Part shown: positions 15,323 to 21,037 of the stretch, in pieces
Numbering within the stretch: the first letter of the stretch is position 1
Layout of the letters: each line of letters begins with the position of its first letter
Assembly (NCBI GenBank): GCA_050175615.1
Contig: JBFXIU010000034.1
Coordinates: 1 to 21,037, forward strand
Reading direction: 5' to 3'
From: CAYXXZ01 sp050175615
GTDB taxonomy: Bacteria > Pseudomonadota > Gammaproteobacteria > Pseudomonadales > Porticoccaceae
Length of the DNA stretch: 21,037 bases
Made by a program: the position numbers and the translations under genes
Notes under the pieces: generated by a model
What the model saw: the letters and a program-made list of their open reading frames with translations, nothing else
What the model was told of the DNA's origin: nothing
The model's database searches: none

Positions 15323-16756
15323 CTAATCAGCGTCGCCGAAGTAGTCTCTGGCAAGATTTTCAAAACGCGTATATTTGCCCAAAAATGCCAGCCTTGATGT
15401 GCCAATTGGGCCGTTTCTCTGCTTGCCAATAATCACCTCGGCAATGCCCTTGTCCTGAGTGTCCTCGTGATAAACCTCATCCCTGTAGATAAACAAAATC
15501 ACATCCGCATCCTGCTCGATGGCGCCAGATTCCCGCAAATCCGAGTTCACAGGGCGTTTGTTGGGTCGCTGTTCCACATTCCTGCTGAGCTGAGAGAGCG
15601 CAATCACCGGGCAGGAAAACTCCCGAGCAATAAATTTCAGGTCTCTGGATATTTGGGAAATTTCCTGAACACGCCCCTCACCGGGAACGCTGGCAGACAT
15701 CAATTGCAAATAATCGACCATTACCAGCGCAGGATTAGAAAGCACGTCCAGGTCATCAGGAGACAGTGCCCTATTTTTGTCGCGTAAAACTTCCTTGCGC
15801 TCCCTAATCAGCTGGCGGATGCGATTGCGCATTTCCAGAGGAGAGATTCCAGGAGTGTCGTCAATAAACAAAGGGCGGTCTTTCATCCGCGACACCGCAT
15901 TGGTGAGTCGAGGCCAATCATCTTCGGAAAGATTGCCGGTGCGCATCAACGTCTGGTCAATTCGGCCTACCGACGACAGCATCCTCGTCATCAGTTGATT
16001 GGCGGGCATTTCAAGGCTGAACACCAGCACAGGCCTGTCCTGATTGAGCACTGCGTGCTCCACCATATTCATGGCAAACGAGGTTTTACCCATGGATGGA
16101 CGGCCAGCCACAATCACCAAATCCGATTTCTGCCAGCCCGAGGTTTTTTCATCAAGATCGGCAAAACCGGTACTGAGGCCGGTGATATCGGCATCGTTTT
16201 GAAAAAGCTGATCAATGCGCTCAACCGCCTCTTTGAGCAGGTCATTGACCTGTTGGAAACCGCCTTTTTTCGGACGGTTTTCCATGATTTCGGTGAGCTT
16301 CTGCTCTGCCTCTGCCAGCAATCTGGCGCTGTCCCACCCCAGAGGTGTCAGACCTTTTTGAGCAATTTCCGTGGAGGCAACAATAAGCTGGCGAACAATG
16401 GAGCGCTCTAGAACAATCTGGGCATAAGCCGGCAGATTGGCCGCACTGGGCGTATTGGTGGCCAGTTCGACCAAATAGTCATCGCCGCCTATTTCAGCGA
16501 GATCACCATTTTCTTTGAGGGCTTCAGAAAGGGTAATAACATCGAAAGGCTTTTCTTCCGCCGCCAGTTTCTGCATGGTGCGAAAAATAAGCTGATGATC
16601 GGCGCTGTGAAAATCAGCGACTGCAACAACAGCGGCTACGGACTCGAACGACTCGTTAGCCAGCATAAGGCCACCGAGCACCGCCTGCTCCGCTTCCAGG
16701 GAATGGGGCAACTGGGCGTTTATAGCCAGGGTTTTCGGCATGTCATTCATAGCCAT
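15323..16756 (-). CDS. dnaB: Replicative DNA helicase
   Basis: Hexameric 5'-3' helicase of the replication fork. The N-terminal domain carries PHSLEAEQAVLGGLML near the start, and the RecA-like domain has Walker A GRPSMGKT at about 218-225 and Walker B-like VMVDYLQLM. No intein interrupts it. The ATG at 16756 gives 477 residues, near the E. coli 471, with GAGTGG about 9 nt upstream. A longer frame from 16786 would begin inside a terminator-like hairpin and add MPFLLLSGCS, which is foreign to the family. ATGs at 16750 and 16741 are also possible. It lies downstream of the ribosomal protein operon and upstream of panC; no promoter room exists between the hairpin and its start. Confidence 0.96.
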   Translation of the reverse strand: MAMNDMPKTLAINAQLPHSLEAEQAVLGGLMLANESFESVAAVVAVADFHSADHQLIFRTMQKLAAEEKPFDVITLSEALKENGDLAEIGGDDYLVELATNTPSAANLPAYAQIVLERSIVRQLIVASTEIAQKGLTPLGWDSARLLAEAEQKLTEIMENRPKKGGFQQVNDLLKEAVERIDQLFQNDADITGLSTGFADLDEKTSGWQKSDLVIVAGRPSMGKTSFAMNMVEHAVLNQDRPVLVFSLEMPANQLMTRMLSSVGRIDQTLMRTGNLSEDDWPRLTNAVSRMKDRPLFIDDTPGISPLEMRNRIRQLIRERKEVLRDKNRALSPDDLDVLSNPALVMVDYLQLMSASVPGEGRVQEISQISRDLKFIAREFSCPVIALSQLSRNVEQRPNKRPVNSDLRESGAIEQDADVILFIYRDEVYHEDTQDKGIAEVIIGKQRNGPIGTSRLAFLGKYTRFENLARDYFGDAD

Positions 16757-16775
16757 TGAACAGCCACTCAGAAGC

Positions 16776-16809
16776 AGAAACGGCACTGCCCAGCATAGGA
16801 CAGTGCCGT
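16776..16809 (-). terminator. Intrinsic terminator or attenuator after rplI
   Basis: On the rplI strand, ACGGCACTGTCC pairs with GGGCAGTGCCGT (one T-G pair) around a 6-base loop, a 12-bp GC-rich stem at 16780-16809, followed at once by TTTC. It lies 21 bp after the rplI stop and 23 bp before the dnaB start. It is probably a partial terminator that lowers dnaB expression relative to the ribosomal proteins. The T-tract is short, so read-through is expected. Confidence 0.6.
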
Positions 16810-16830
16810 AAAGGTAACAGCAATCGCTAC

Positions 16831-17280
16831 TTACTCAGCGACAACAATAACCTTGATGGATTGAGTAACTTCGGCGTGGAACTGAATATCCACCTCGTAC
16901 TCACCCACTTCCCGAAGTACGCCTTCGGGAAGTTTAACTTCACTTTTAGACACCTCAACGCCAGCGGCGCTGATAGCATCAGCAATGTCTCTGGTGCCGA
17001 TAGAACCGAACAGCCTGCCACCCTCACCCGAATTGGCGGCGATAGTGACGGAACCAAGGGTTTCCAGCTTGGCCGCGCGGGCATCAGCCTCGGCCTTGCG
17101 CGCGGCAGAAGCCTTTTCAAGCTCGGCGCGACGCTGTTCAAATTCAGCAATATTCTCGGCTGTTGCAAAAATTGCCTTGCCTTGCGGAATCAGAAAATTA
17201 CGGCCATAACCGGATTTAACTGCAACCTTGTCGCCAATTGCGCCAAGCTTGCCCACTTTTTCCAGCAGAATGACTTCCAT
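16831..17280 (-). CDS. rplI: 50S ribosomal protein L9
   Basis: L9 binds 23S rRNA and helps maintain reading frame. The product from ATG 17280 is 149 residues, the same as E. coli. It starts MEVILLEKVGKLGAIGDKV and contains the rRNA-binding YGRNFLIPQGKA, the long connecting helix (about 41-75) and the C-terminal domain with LFGSIGTRDIADA. AGAGGTGA lies just upstream; a GTG nine bases earlier lies within that ribosome-binding site and is rejected. It is the last gene of the rpsF-rpsR-membrane protein-rplI operon and is followed by a hairpin. Confidence 0.97.
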   Translation of the reverse strand: MEVILLEKVGKLGAIGDKVAVKSGYGRNFLIPQGKAIFATAENIAEFEQRRAELEKASAARKAEADARAAKLETLGSVTIAANSGEGGRLFGSIGTRDIADAISAAGVEVSKSEVKLPEGVLREVGEYEVDIQFHAEVTQSIKVIVVAE

Positions 17281-17325
17281 TTTACTCACCTCTTTTAATA
17301 TACCGCTCGCTGAAATCTGCGCAAT

Positions 17326-18225
17326 CTAGCCGCGCGACCTCGCAAGTCGGTTGCGAAAATCCAAAAAGCTATCGAGGAATCCCACCGCGATTAGCACCAT
17401 ACTCAGAGGACTGAAAATAATCAGCCCCACATACATAACAACCAGCCAGACAGTCCCCAGCCCTAGTAACTTGACACTAAAGTGGGCAAAACTGATGCCA
17501 GACAGCAGCAATGGCATGCCCACCATACTGGCCCAGGTCATATAGTCCGCCGGCAGCAGATTACAGGCAACTACAGCCAACATCAGCGCCGAAGCGATAA
17601 CCACATGAAAGCGCAGGCCGTGAAACTCCTGCTGAAACCCGCCCGGGTTATACAGCAGGGACTGCCACCACCGCGCCAGGAGCAGGCTGGCAATGACATT
17701 CAATCCTGTCAGCCAGGACAAAAAGCCCAGCACATAATTCATGTTAACCACTTCTATTCCGAGGCTGGTCGCAGTGACCGCCATCAGAATATAAAAAGGC
17801 GAAACCCCGGGTTCTGGCTGTCCGTCCAGGTTGAGCATCACCCGTTGAACATCGTCTATCACCTGAGCTGCTTCTGTTCCCAGCAGCAAACCCAGCATCA
17901 ACAGGGCAGCCGCACAGCATACCAACACCGTCACCAAAGTGAGCTGCCAGGATACAGTTCCCTTGAGAACATCAGCGGCAACAAGCACAACCACCATGCC
18001 GACAATTGACGTCATTACCACCAGATGACTGGCAGAACTCAAAAACAATACCGCCAACAATGGCAGGCAGGCCCACAGCAATACCAGCAGGCCTTCACCA
18101 AGACCGCGCCTAAGGGTAACCAATCCCAGCGCAGCCGGGCTGACCATGGGAACCAGATTGCCCACCAGAGCAACCAACGAAGCCTGCATGCGCCCACGCA
18201 TAATAAAATTGGCTAGAGCGCGCAT
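17326..18225 (-). CDS. DUF2232/YybS-like polytopic membrane protein
   Basis: 299 residues, mostly hydrophobic, with about eight predicted transmembrane helices, among them LLVLLWACLPLLAVLFLS (46-63), VVMTSIVGMVVVLVAADVL, TLVTVLVCCAAALLMLGLLL and a pair near the C-terminus (WLVVMYVGLIIF, MVLIAVGFLDSFLDF). The function is unknown. A membrane protein of this kind lies between rpsR and rplI in Pseudomonas, and the related YybS family lies beside rplI in Bacillus, so position supports the assignment more than sequence does. It is 42 bp after rpsR and 36 bp before rplI, so it is part of the same transcript. Confidence 0.75.
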   Translation of the reverse strand: MRALANFIMRGRMQASLVALVGNLVPMVSPAALGLVTLRRGLGEGLLVLLWACLPLLAVLFLSSASHLVVMTSIVGMVVVLVAADVLKGTVSWQLTLVTVLVCCAAALLMLGLLLGTEAAQVIDDVQRVMLNLDGQPEPGVSPFYILMAVTATSLGIEVVNMNYVLGFLSWLTGLNVIASLLLARWWQSLLYNPGGFQQEFHGLRFHVVIASALMLAVVACNLLPADYMTWASMVGMPLLLSGISFAHFSVKLLGLGTVWLVVMYVGLIIFSPLSMVLIAVGFLDSFLDFRNRLARSRG

Positions 18226-18267
18226 AGGTTCGCCAAATCCAGAGTCAGAAACCCGGATTCAAAGCAC

Positions 18268-18498
18268 TTACTGATGTCCGTCTGTATAGGGCAGCAGCGC
18301 CAGATAACGGGCTCTTTTGATGGCAGTGGCCAGTTCACGCTGATAACGGGCTTTGGTGCCGGTAATCCGACTGGGCACAATTTTGCCAGACTCTGAAACG
18401 TAACCTTTCAGGGTTTCCAGGTCCTTGTAATCGATTTTCGGGGCGTCTTCGGCAGAAAAACGACAAAATTTACGTCTGCGATTAAAACGTGGTTGCAT
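18268..18498 (-). CDS. rpsR: 30S ribosomal protein S18
   Basis: S18 binds 16S rRNA as a heterodimer with S6 in the platform of the small subunit. It has 76 residues with the family-typical RRRKFCRF, then IDYKDLETLKGYVSESGKIV and SRITGTKARYQRELATAIKR. It starts 1 bp after the rpsF stop; its ribosome-binding site (GAGGA) lies within the acidic 3' codons of rpsF, giving coupled 1:1 translation of the two partners. priB, which lies between these genes in E. coli, is absent, as in Pseudomonas. Confidence 0.98.
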   Translation of the reverse strand: MQPRFNRRRKFCRFSAEDAPKIDYKDLETLKGYVSESGKIVPSRITGTKARYQRELATAIKRARYLALLPYTDGHQ

Positions 18499-18499
18499 C

Positions 18500-18949
18500 T
18501 TATTCTTCCTCTTCGTCTACTTCTTCAGAGTCTTCTTCGTAAGAAGTTTCCTCTACGGCTTCCTGGGCAGCCTTGGCTGCACGCTCGGCTTCACGGCGCT
18601 CACGGCTTTCTTTCTCGGCCCTGTCTGCACGCTCAGCCTTCATGATCAGGGTTTCCCCAGTTTCAGCTTCATCGCACTTAATAACAAGGTTGCGCAGAAC
18701 CGCATCGTTGTAACGGAAGTTGGAAGAAAGCTCATCCAGCACGTCCTGACCGCACTCAATGTTCATCAGCACATAATGAGCTTTGTGAATTTTCTGGATG
18801 GGATAGGCGAGGTGGCGGCGCCCCCAGTCTTCAAGACGGTGGATTTTACCGCTGCCGGCTTCGACAATTTTGGAATAGCGGTCGATCATGCCCGGAACCT
18901 GCTCGCTCTGATCCGGGTGAACCATAAAGACAATTTCGTAATGACGCAT
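18500..18949 (-). CDS. rpsF: 30S ribosomal protein S6
   Basis: S6 has 149 residues. The conserved fold starts MRHYEIVFMVHPDQSEQVPG and contains HRLEDWGRRHLAYPI with KAHYVLMN. After about residue 100 a charged helix leads to an acidic tail (SYEEDSEEVDEEEE), longer and more acidic than in E. coli, where the S6 C-terminus receives extra glutamates from RimK. AAGGAG precedes the ATG. The leader at 18971-19009 looks like the S6:S18 autoregulatory RNA, so the protein pair probably represses its own operon. It is the first gene of the operon. Confidence 0.97.
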   Translation of the reverse strand: MRHYEIVFMVHPDQSEQVPGMIDRYSKIVEAGSGKIHRLEDWGRRHLAYPIQKIHKAHYVLMNIECGQDVLDELSSNFRYNDAVLRNLVIKCDEAETGETLIMKAERADRAEKESRERREAERAAKAAQEAVEETSYEEDSEEVDEEEE

Positions 18950-18970
18950 TGTAGCTCCTTACGGGTTAAA

Positions 18971-19009
18971 GCTACCCATTTGGCCCATTGTGGACGACGG
19001 TGGTGTAGC
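18971..19009 (-). ncRNA. S6:S18-type autoregulatory leader of rpsF
   Basis: On the rpsF strand the segment begins GCTACACCACCG and ends TGGGTAGC. GCTAC pairs with GTAGC, then after a bulged A, CCA pairs with TGG. An internal loop carrying CCG follows on the 5' side, and GTCC pairs with GGGC around a short loop ACAAT. A closing stem, an internal-loop CCG and a small apical hairpin are, from memory, the features of the conserved RNA bound by the S6:S18 complex in many bacteria. It ends 21 nt before the rpsF ATG, where binding would block the ribosome-binding site. Structure is visible; protein binding is inferred. Confidence 0.65.
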
Positions 19010-19125
19010 AAGGAGAATCCAGACCCAAGGCCTGGGGCTTAAAGGCGCGCAATTTTAGGTGAAGATGGGCTATGATGCAAGCATTGCTTCAAAGTAACTT
19101 TGCACTTGCCAACAAAGGATTCACC

Positions 19126-19305
19126 ATGCCTCGAATAACCAAACTTGTCACCATTGCTCTCGCCGCATTGACCCTGGCCGCCTGTGCCCCCAAAGTGGGA
19201 AGTAAAAAATGGTGTGAACAGATGAAAGAGCGCCCCAAAGGGGAGCTGACCATGAACGAAATCAGTGACTTCGCCAAACATTGCATTTTCCCCAAGGACG
19301 AATAA
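19126..19305 (+). CDS. DUF3012 small lipoprotein
   Basis: 59-residue predicted lipoprotein from ATG 19126, preceded by AAAGGA at 6-nt spacing. The signal peptide MPRITKLVTIALAALTLAAC ends in the lipobox LAAC, so Cys20 would be lipidated. The short mature part (VGSKKWCEQMKERPKGEL then NEISDFAKHCIF) matches the DUF3012 pattern with two further cysteines that could form a disulphide. The function is unknown. It is transcribed divergently from rpsF and converges on the phosphatidyltransferase gene. In-frame extension to 19072 is rejected as it has no ribosome-binding site and would bury the signal peptide. Confidence 0.85.
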   Translation: MPRITKLVTIALAALTLAACAPKVGSKKWCEQMKERPKGELTMNEISDFAKHCIFPKDE

Positions 19306-19356
19306 GGCCCCCGCGACAGCGCTAAACGAACGAAGGCAAAGCCGGGGGCAGACAAG

Positions 19357-20022
19357 CTATAGGTCGCCCCGCTCTTCCCGCTTTTTGCTCCTGCGCTCTT
19401 GAAGGCGCCCCCTTTTGTCCTGCATTTTTTGCCTTTGTTTTTGAAGTTGAATCCGCGCCCTTCGCGACAGGTTGCGGGCATGAATAAAGGTGGGGACATT
19501 GTATTGATTGCGGGAGAGAATAAAAACAATCAGCAACTCTTCAATTGCCACCCAGACATGAAAGGCAATCACAATACGGAACGGCAGCGCATAGCCCCAC
19601 AACGTCAGCACAAAATATGCGGGAGCAATTAACAGCGCGGCAAGTTTTGCCGCCCAGGTATGAAATTTGGGCAAAACGCCAAACTTGAACAAGCCGGCCA
19701 GCATGGGCAGACAATAAAAGCCTATGCCCAACAGCAAAAACCAGATTTCAGACATGAAAAGCTGCGGCCACAACAGCCACAAACCAAGAATCATTGTGAT
19801 ATAGGTGAGCAAGTCCCCCCAGCTATCGAGCTTGACCCCCAAAGCACTTTCCTGGCGAAGCAATCTGGCGAGATAGCCGTCGAGGGCATCAGTTGCCAGA
19901 CTGACAGCAAGAAGACCGAGAAAAAAATGATGCTGCCCCGTCGCCGCCAGCACCACCAGAACAGGCGCGAGCGCAATCCGGCAGGCACTGAGCAGATTGG
20001 GCAAAGTAAAAACCGTGGTCAT
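19357..20022 (-). CDS. CDP-alcohol phosphatidyltransferase family protein
   Basis: Membrane enzyme of the family that transfers a phosphatidyl group from CDP-diacylglycerol to an alcohol, as in phosphatidylglycerophosphate or cardiolipin synthesis. The full signature D-x2-D-G-x2-A-R-x8-G-x3-D-x3-D is present: DALDGYLAR, eight residues, GVKLDSWGD. It begins MTTVFTLPNLLSACRIALAP, like PgsA, and has about five helices. The last 40 residues are strongly basic and helical (RRARIQLQKQRQKMQDKRGR), unlike PgsA. The acceptor alcohol cannot be told. The ATG at 20022 gives 221 residues; a TTG at 20055 would add 11. It lies 45 bp after rlmB on the same strand. Confidence 0.85.
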   Translation of the reverse strand: MTTVFTLPNLLSACRIALAPVLVVLAATGQHHFFLGLLAVSLATDALDGYLARLLRQESALGVKLDSWGDLLTYITMILGLWLLWPQLFMSEIWFLLLGIGFYCLPMLAGLFKFGVLPKFHTWAAKLAALLIAPAYFVLTLWGYALPFRIVIAFHVWVAIEELLIVFILSRNQYNVPTFIHARNLSRRARIQLQKQRQKMQDKRGRLQERRSKKREERGDL

Positions 20023-20067
20023 CAGCCCGCCCCGCTCCCCCCGCAGCAGCAACAATTCCCTGCCGAG

Positions 20068-20832
20068 TTAACGACTGCGCCGCTGGCGAACAATTTCATA
20101 AAGGCACACGCCCGTTGCCACAGACACGTTCAGGCTGCTGACACTGCCCGCCATAGGCAGTTTTACCAACAGGTCGCACTGCTCTTTGGTAAGCCGGCGC
20201 ATACCATCCCCCTCAGCACCCATCACCAGCGCCAGAGCGCCTTTAAGGTCGGCATCATAAATAGCCAGTGGCGCGTCGCCGTCGGTTCCCGCCACCCACA
20301 CTCCTTTTTCCTGAATCTGGCGCAACAGGCGGGCAAGATTGGTAACCACAACAAAGGGCACTGTTTCAGCGGCGCCACAGGCAACTTTGCGAACCGTCGC
20401 CGTAATACCCACGGACTTGTCCTTGGGAGCAATCACGGCATCCACACCAACGGCGTCTGCGGTGCGCAGACAGGCGCCGAGGTTATGGGGGTCGGTAATG
20501 CCGTCCAGCACCAGCAACAGCGGCGGGTGATCGAGATTGTCGAGAAGGTTAAAGAGAAAATGCTCGTCGCGGACTTCCCCCTGGGAACATAGCGCGACAA
20601 TTCCCTGATGATTGCCCGGCGCCAGGGCTTCCAGCTCTTCCCGCGACGCAATGGCAACCGGAATTTCAAGCTGTTCCGCGAGGGCGCGAACCTTATTGAG
20701 GCGCTGATCCTGACGCCCCCGCTGCACTCGAATCTCGCTGACCCGCTCAGAATCTGTTTTCAGCAATGCCAACACGGAGTGCAGACCATAAATCCACTCT
20801 TGACCGGCTGAAGCCTCTTTGTGTTTTGCCAT
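20068..20832 (-). CDS. rlmB: 23S rRNA (guanosine-2'-O)-methyltransferase
   Basis: SpoU-family (SPOUT) enzyme that methylates the ribose of G2251 in 23S rRNA using S-adenosylmethionine. At 254 residues it is close to E. coli RlmB. The N-terminal substrate-binding domain includes GLHSVLALL. The knotted catalytic domain has motif 1 DPHNLGACLRTADAVG, motif 2 LVMGAEGDGMR and motif 3 LPMAGSVSSLNVSVATGVCL. It starts 6 bp after the preceding gene, probably rnr, and this rnr-rlmB pairing is common in gammaproteobacteria. Confidence 0.96.
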   Translation of the reverse strand: MAKHKEASAGQEWIYGLHSVLALLKTDSERVSEIRVQRGRQDQRLNKVRALAEQLEIPVAIASREELEALAPGNHQGIVALCSQGEVRDEHFLFNLLDNLDHPPLLLVLDGITDPHNLGACLRTADAVGVDAVIAPKDKSVGITATVRKVACGAAETVPFVVVTNLARLLRQIQEKGVWVAGTDGDAPLAIYDADLKGALALVMGAEGDGMRRLTKEQCDLLVKLPMAGSVSSLNVSVATGVCLYEIVRQRRSR

Positions 20833-20838
20833 GAACTA

Positions 20839-21037
20839 TCAGCGCCTTCTTCGTCTGGGTTTTTTTTCCGCGCTCGGGGCGGATGGGGGCGGCGATTTTA
20901 CCTTGGTTTTAGCATTATTGGCGGATTTCCCAGAAGCCGATGTGCTTTTTTTGCCTTTGGCCACAGCTGATTTTTTAGGGGGCGCCCCAGCGATAGCGCG
21001 AATGGGATTATCCTCAAACGCACCGCTCTTAACGCTA
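20839..21037 (-). CDS. rnr: 3' end of a gene, probably ribonuclease R
   Basis: The last 66 codons of a gene that continues beyond the window, ending TGA at 20839-20841. The visible part is a low-complexity basic tail: FEDNPIRAIAGAPPKK, then repeated Lys/Ser/Ala (AKGKKSTSASGKSANNAK) and ending in KKPRRRRR. A long Lys/Arg-rich C-terminus immediately upstream of rlmB is what RNase R shows in this position. No catalytic part is present in the window, so the name rests on gene order and the tail. Confidence 0.6.
   Translation of the reverse strand, partial: SVKSGAFEDNPIRAIAGAPPKKSAVAKGKKSTSASGKSANNAKTKVKSPPPSAPSAEKKPRRRRR

Noticed and set aside
16757..16786. Upstream dnaB start giving an apparent lipoprotein-like N-terminus (MPFLLLSGCS)
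   Set aside because: It would begin inside the terminator-like hairpin and DnaB is cytoplasmic; the ATG at 16756 fits family length and the ribosome-binding site.
19307..19349. GCCCCCG/CGGGGGC inverted repeat between the lipoprotein and phosphatidyltransferase genes
   Set aside because: A 29-base loop and no T-run make it a weak candidate for a bidirectional terminator; not called.
19660..20592. 310-codon frame on the plus strand
   Set aside because: It is antisense to the phosphatidyltransferase and rlmB genes, is Gln/His-rich without known motifs, and is a shadow frame.
1..21037. tRNA or rRNA genes, CRISPR arrays, insertion sequences, attachment sites
   Set aside because: None could be recognised by reading both strands; no transposase, integrase or regularly spaced repeat array beyond the three operator boxes was seen.

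Overview
The window is chromosomal DNA from a gammaproteobacterium, probably a marine, Cellvibrionales/Pseudomonadales-like lineage. I infer this from two gene blocks whose order matches Pseudomonas and E. coli (guaA-guaB/xseA/der, and dnaB-rplI-membrane gene-rpsR-rpsF...rlmB-rnr) and from protein sequences that read as typical gammaproteobacterial. No species can be named from sequence alone. Nearly all genes are on the minus strand; only xseA and a small lipoprotein gene run on the plus strand.

Layout: (1) 61-7129 is a conserved housekeeping block: GMP synthesis (guaA, guaB), divergent xseA, an outer-membrane DUF481 protein, and the ribosome-assembly GTPase der. (2) 7130-14053 is an accessory or rearranged segment between the two conserved blocks. 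It holds a tandem EthD-domain protein, a TetR-family regulator of the Vibrio LuxR/HapR/SmcR type, a three-gene membrane operon (orphan cytochrome-oxidase subunit III- and IV-like proteins plus an unrecognised six-helix protein), about 860 bp of mostly non-coding DNA with striking regulatory structure, and acetyl-CoA synthetase acs. (3) 14054-16756 carries panD, panC and dnaB. (4) 16831-18949 is the ribosomal protein operon rpsF-rpsR-(DUF2232-like)-rplI. It has an S6:S18-type RNA leader at its front and a terminator-like hairpin at its end, just before dnaB. (5) 19126-21037 holds a DUF3012 lipoprotein, a CDP-alcohol phosphatidyltransferase, rlmB, and the 3' end of what is probably rnr.

The observation most worth checking is at 11445-11510. 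Three head-to-tail 22-bp boxes, exactly abutting, resemble the Vibrio LuxR/SmcR operator; the best matches it at 18 of 22 positions (consensus from memory). They overlap a good leftward sigma-70 promoter pointing toward the orphan oxidase-subunit operon. A LuxR/HapR-type regulator with a matching recognition helix and N-terminal arm is encoded just beyond that operon (8241-8939). Together these look like a self-contained quorum-sensing-type regulatory unit outside Vibrio, controlling a membrane module of unknown function next to acs. This is an inference from motifs and needs experimental confirmation.

Start codons were moved from the longest reading frame for guaB, xseA, the DUF481 gene, panD, dnaB, rplI, the lipoprotein and the phosphatidyltransferase, on the basis of Shine-Dalgarno position, family length or promoter overlap. 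No tRNA, rRNA, CRISPR array or insertion sequence was seen.
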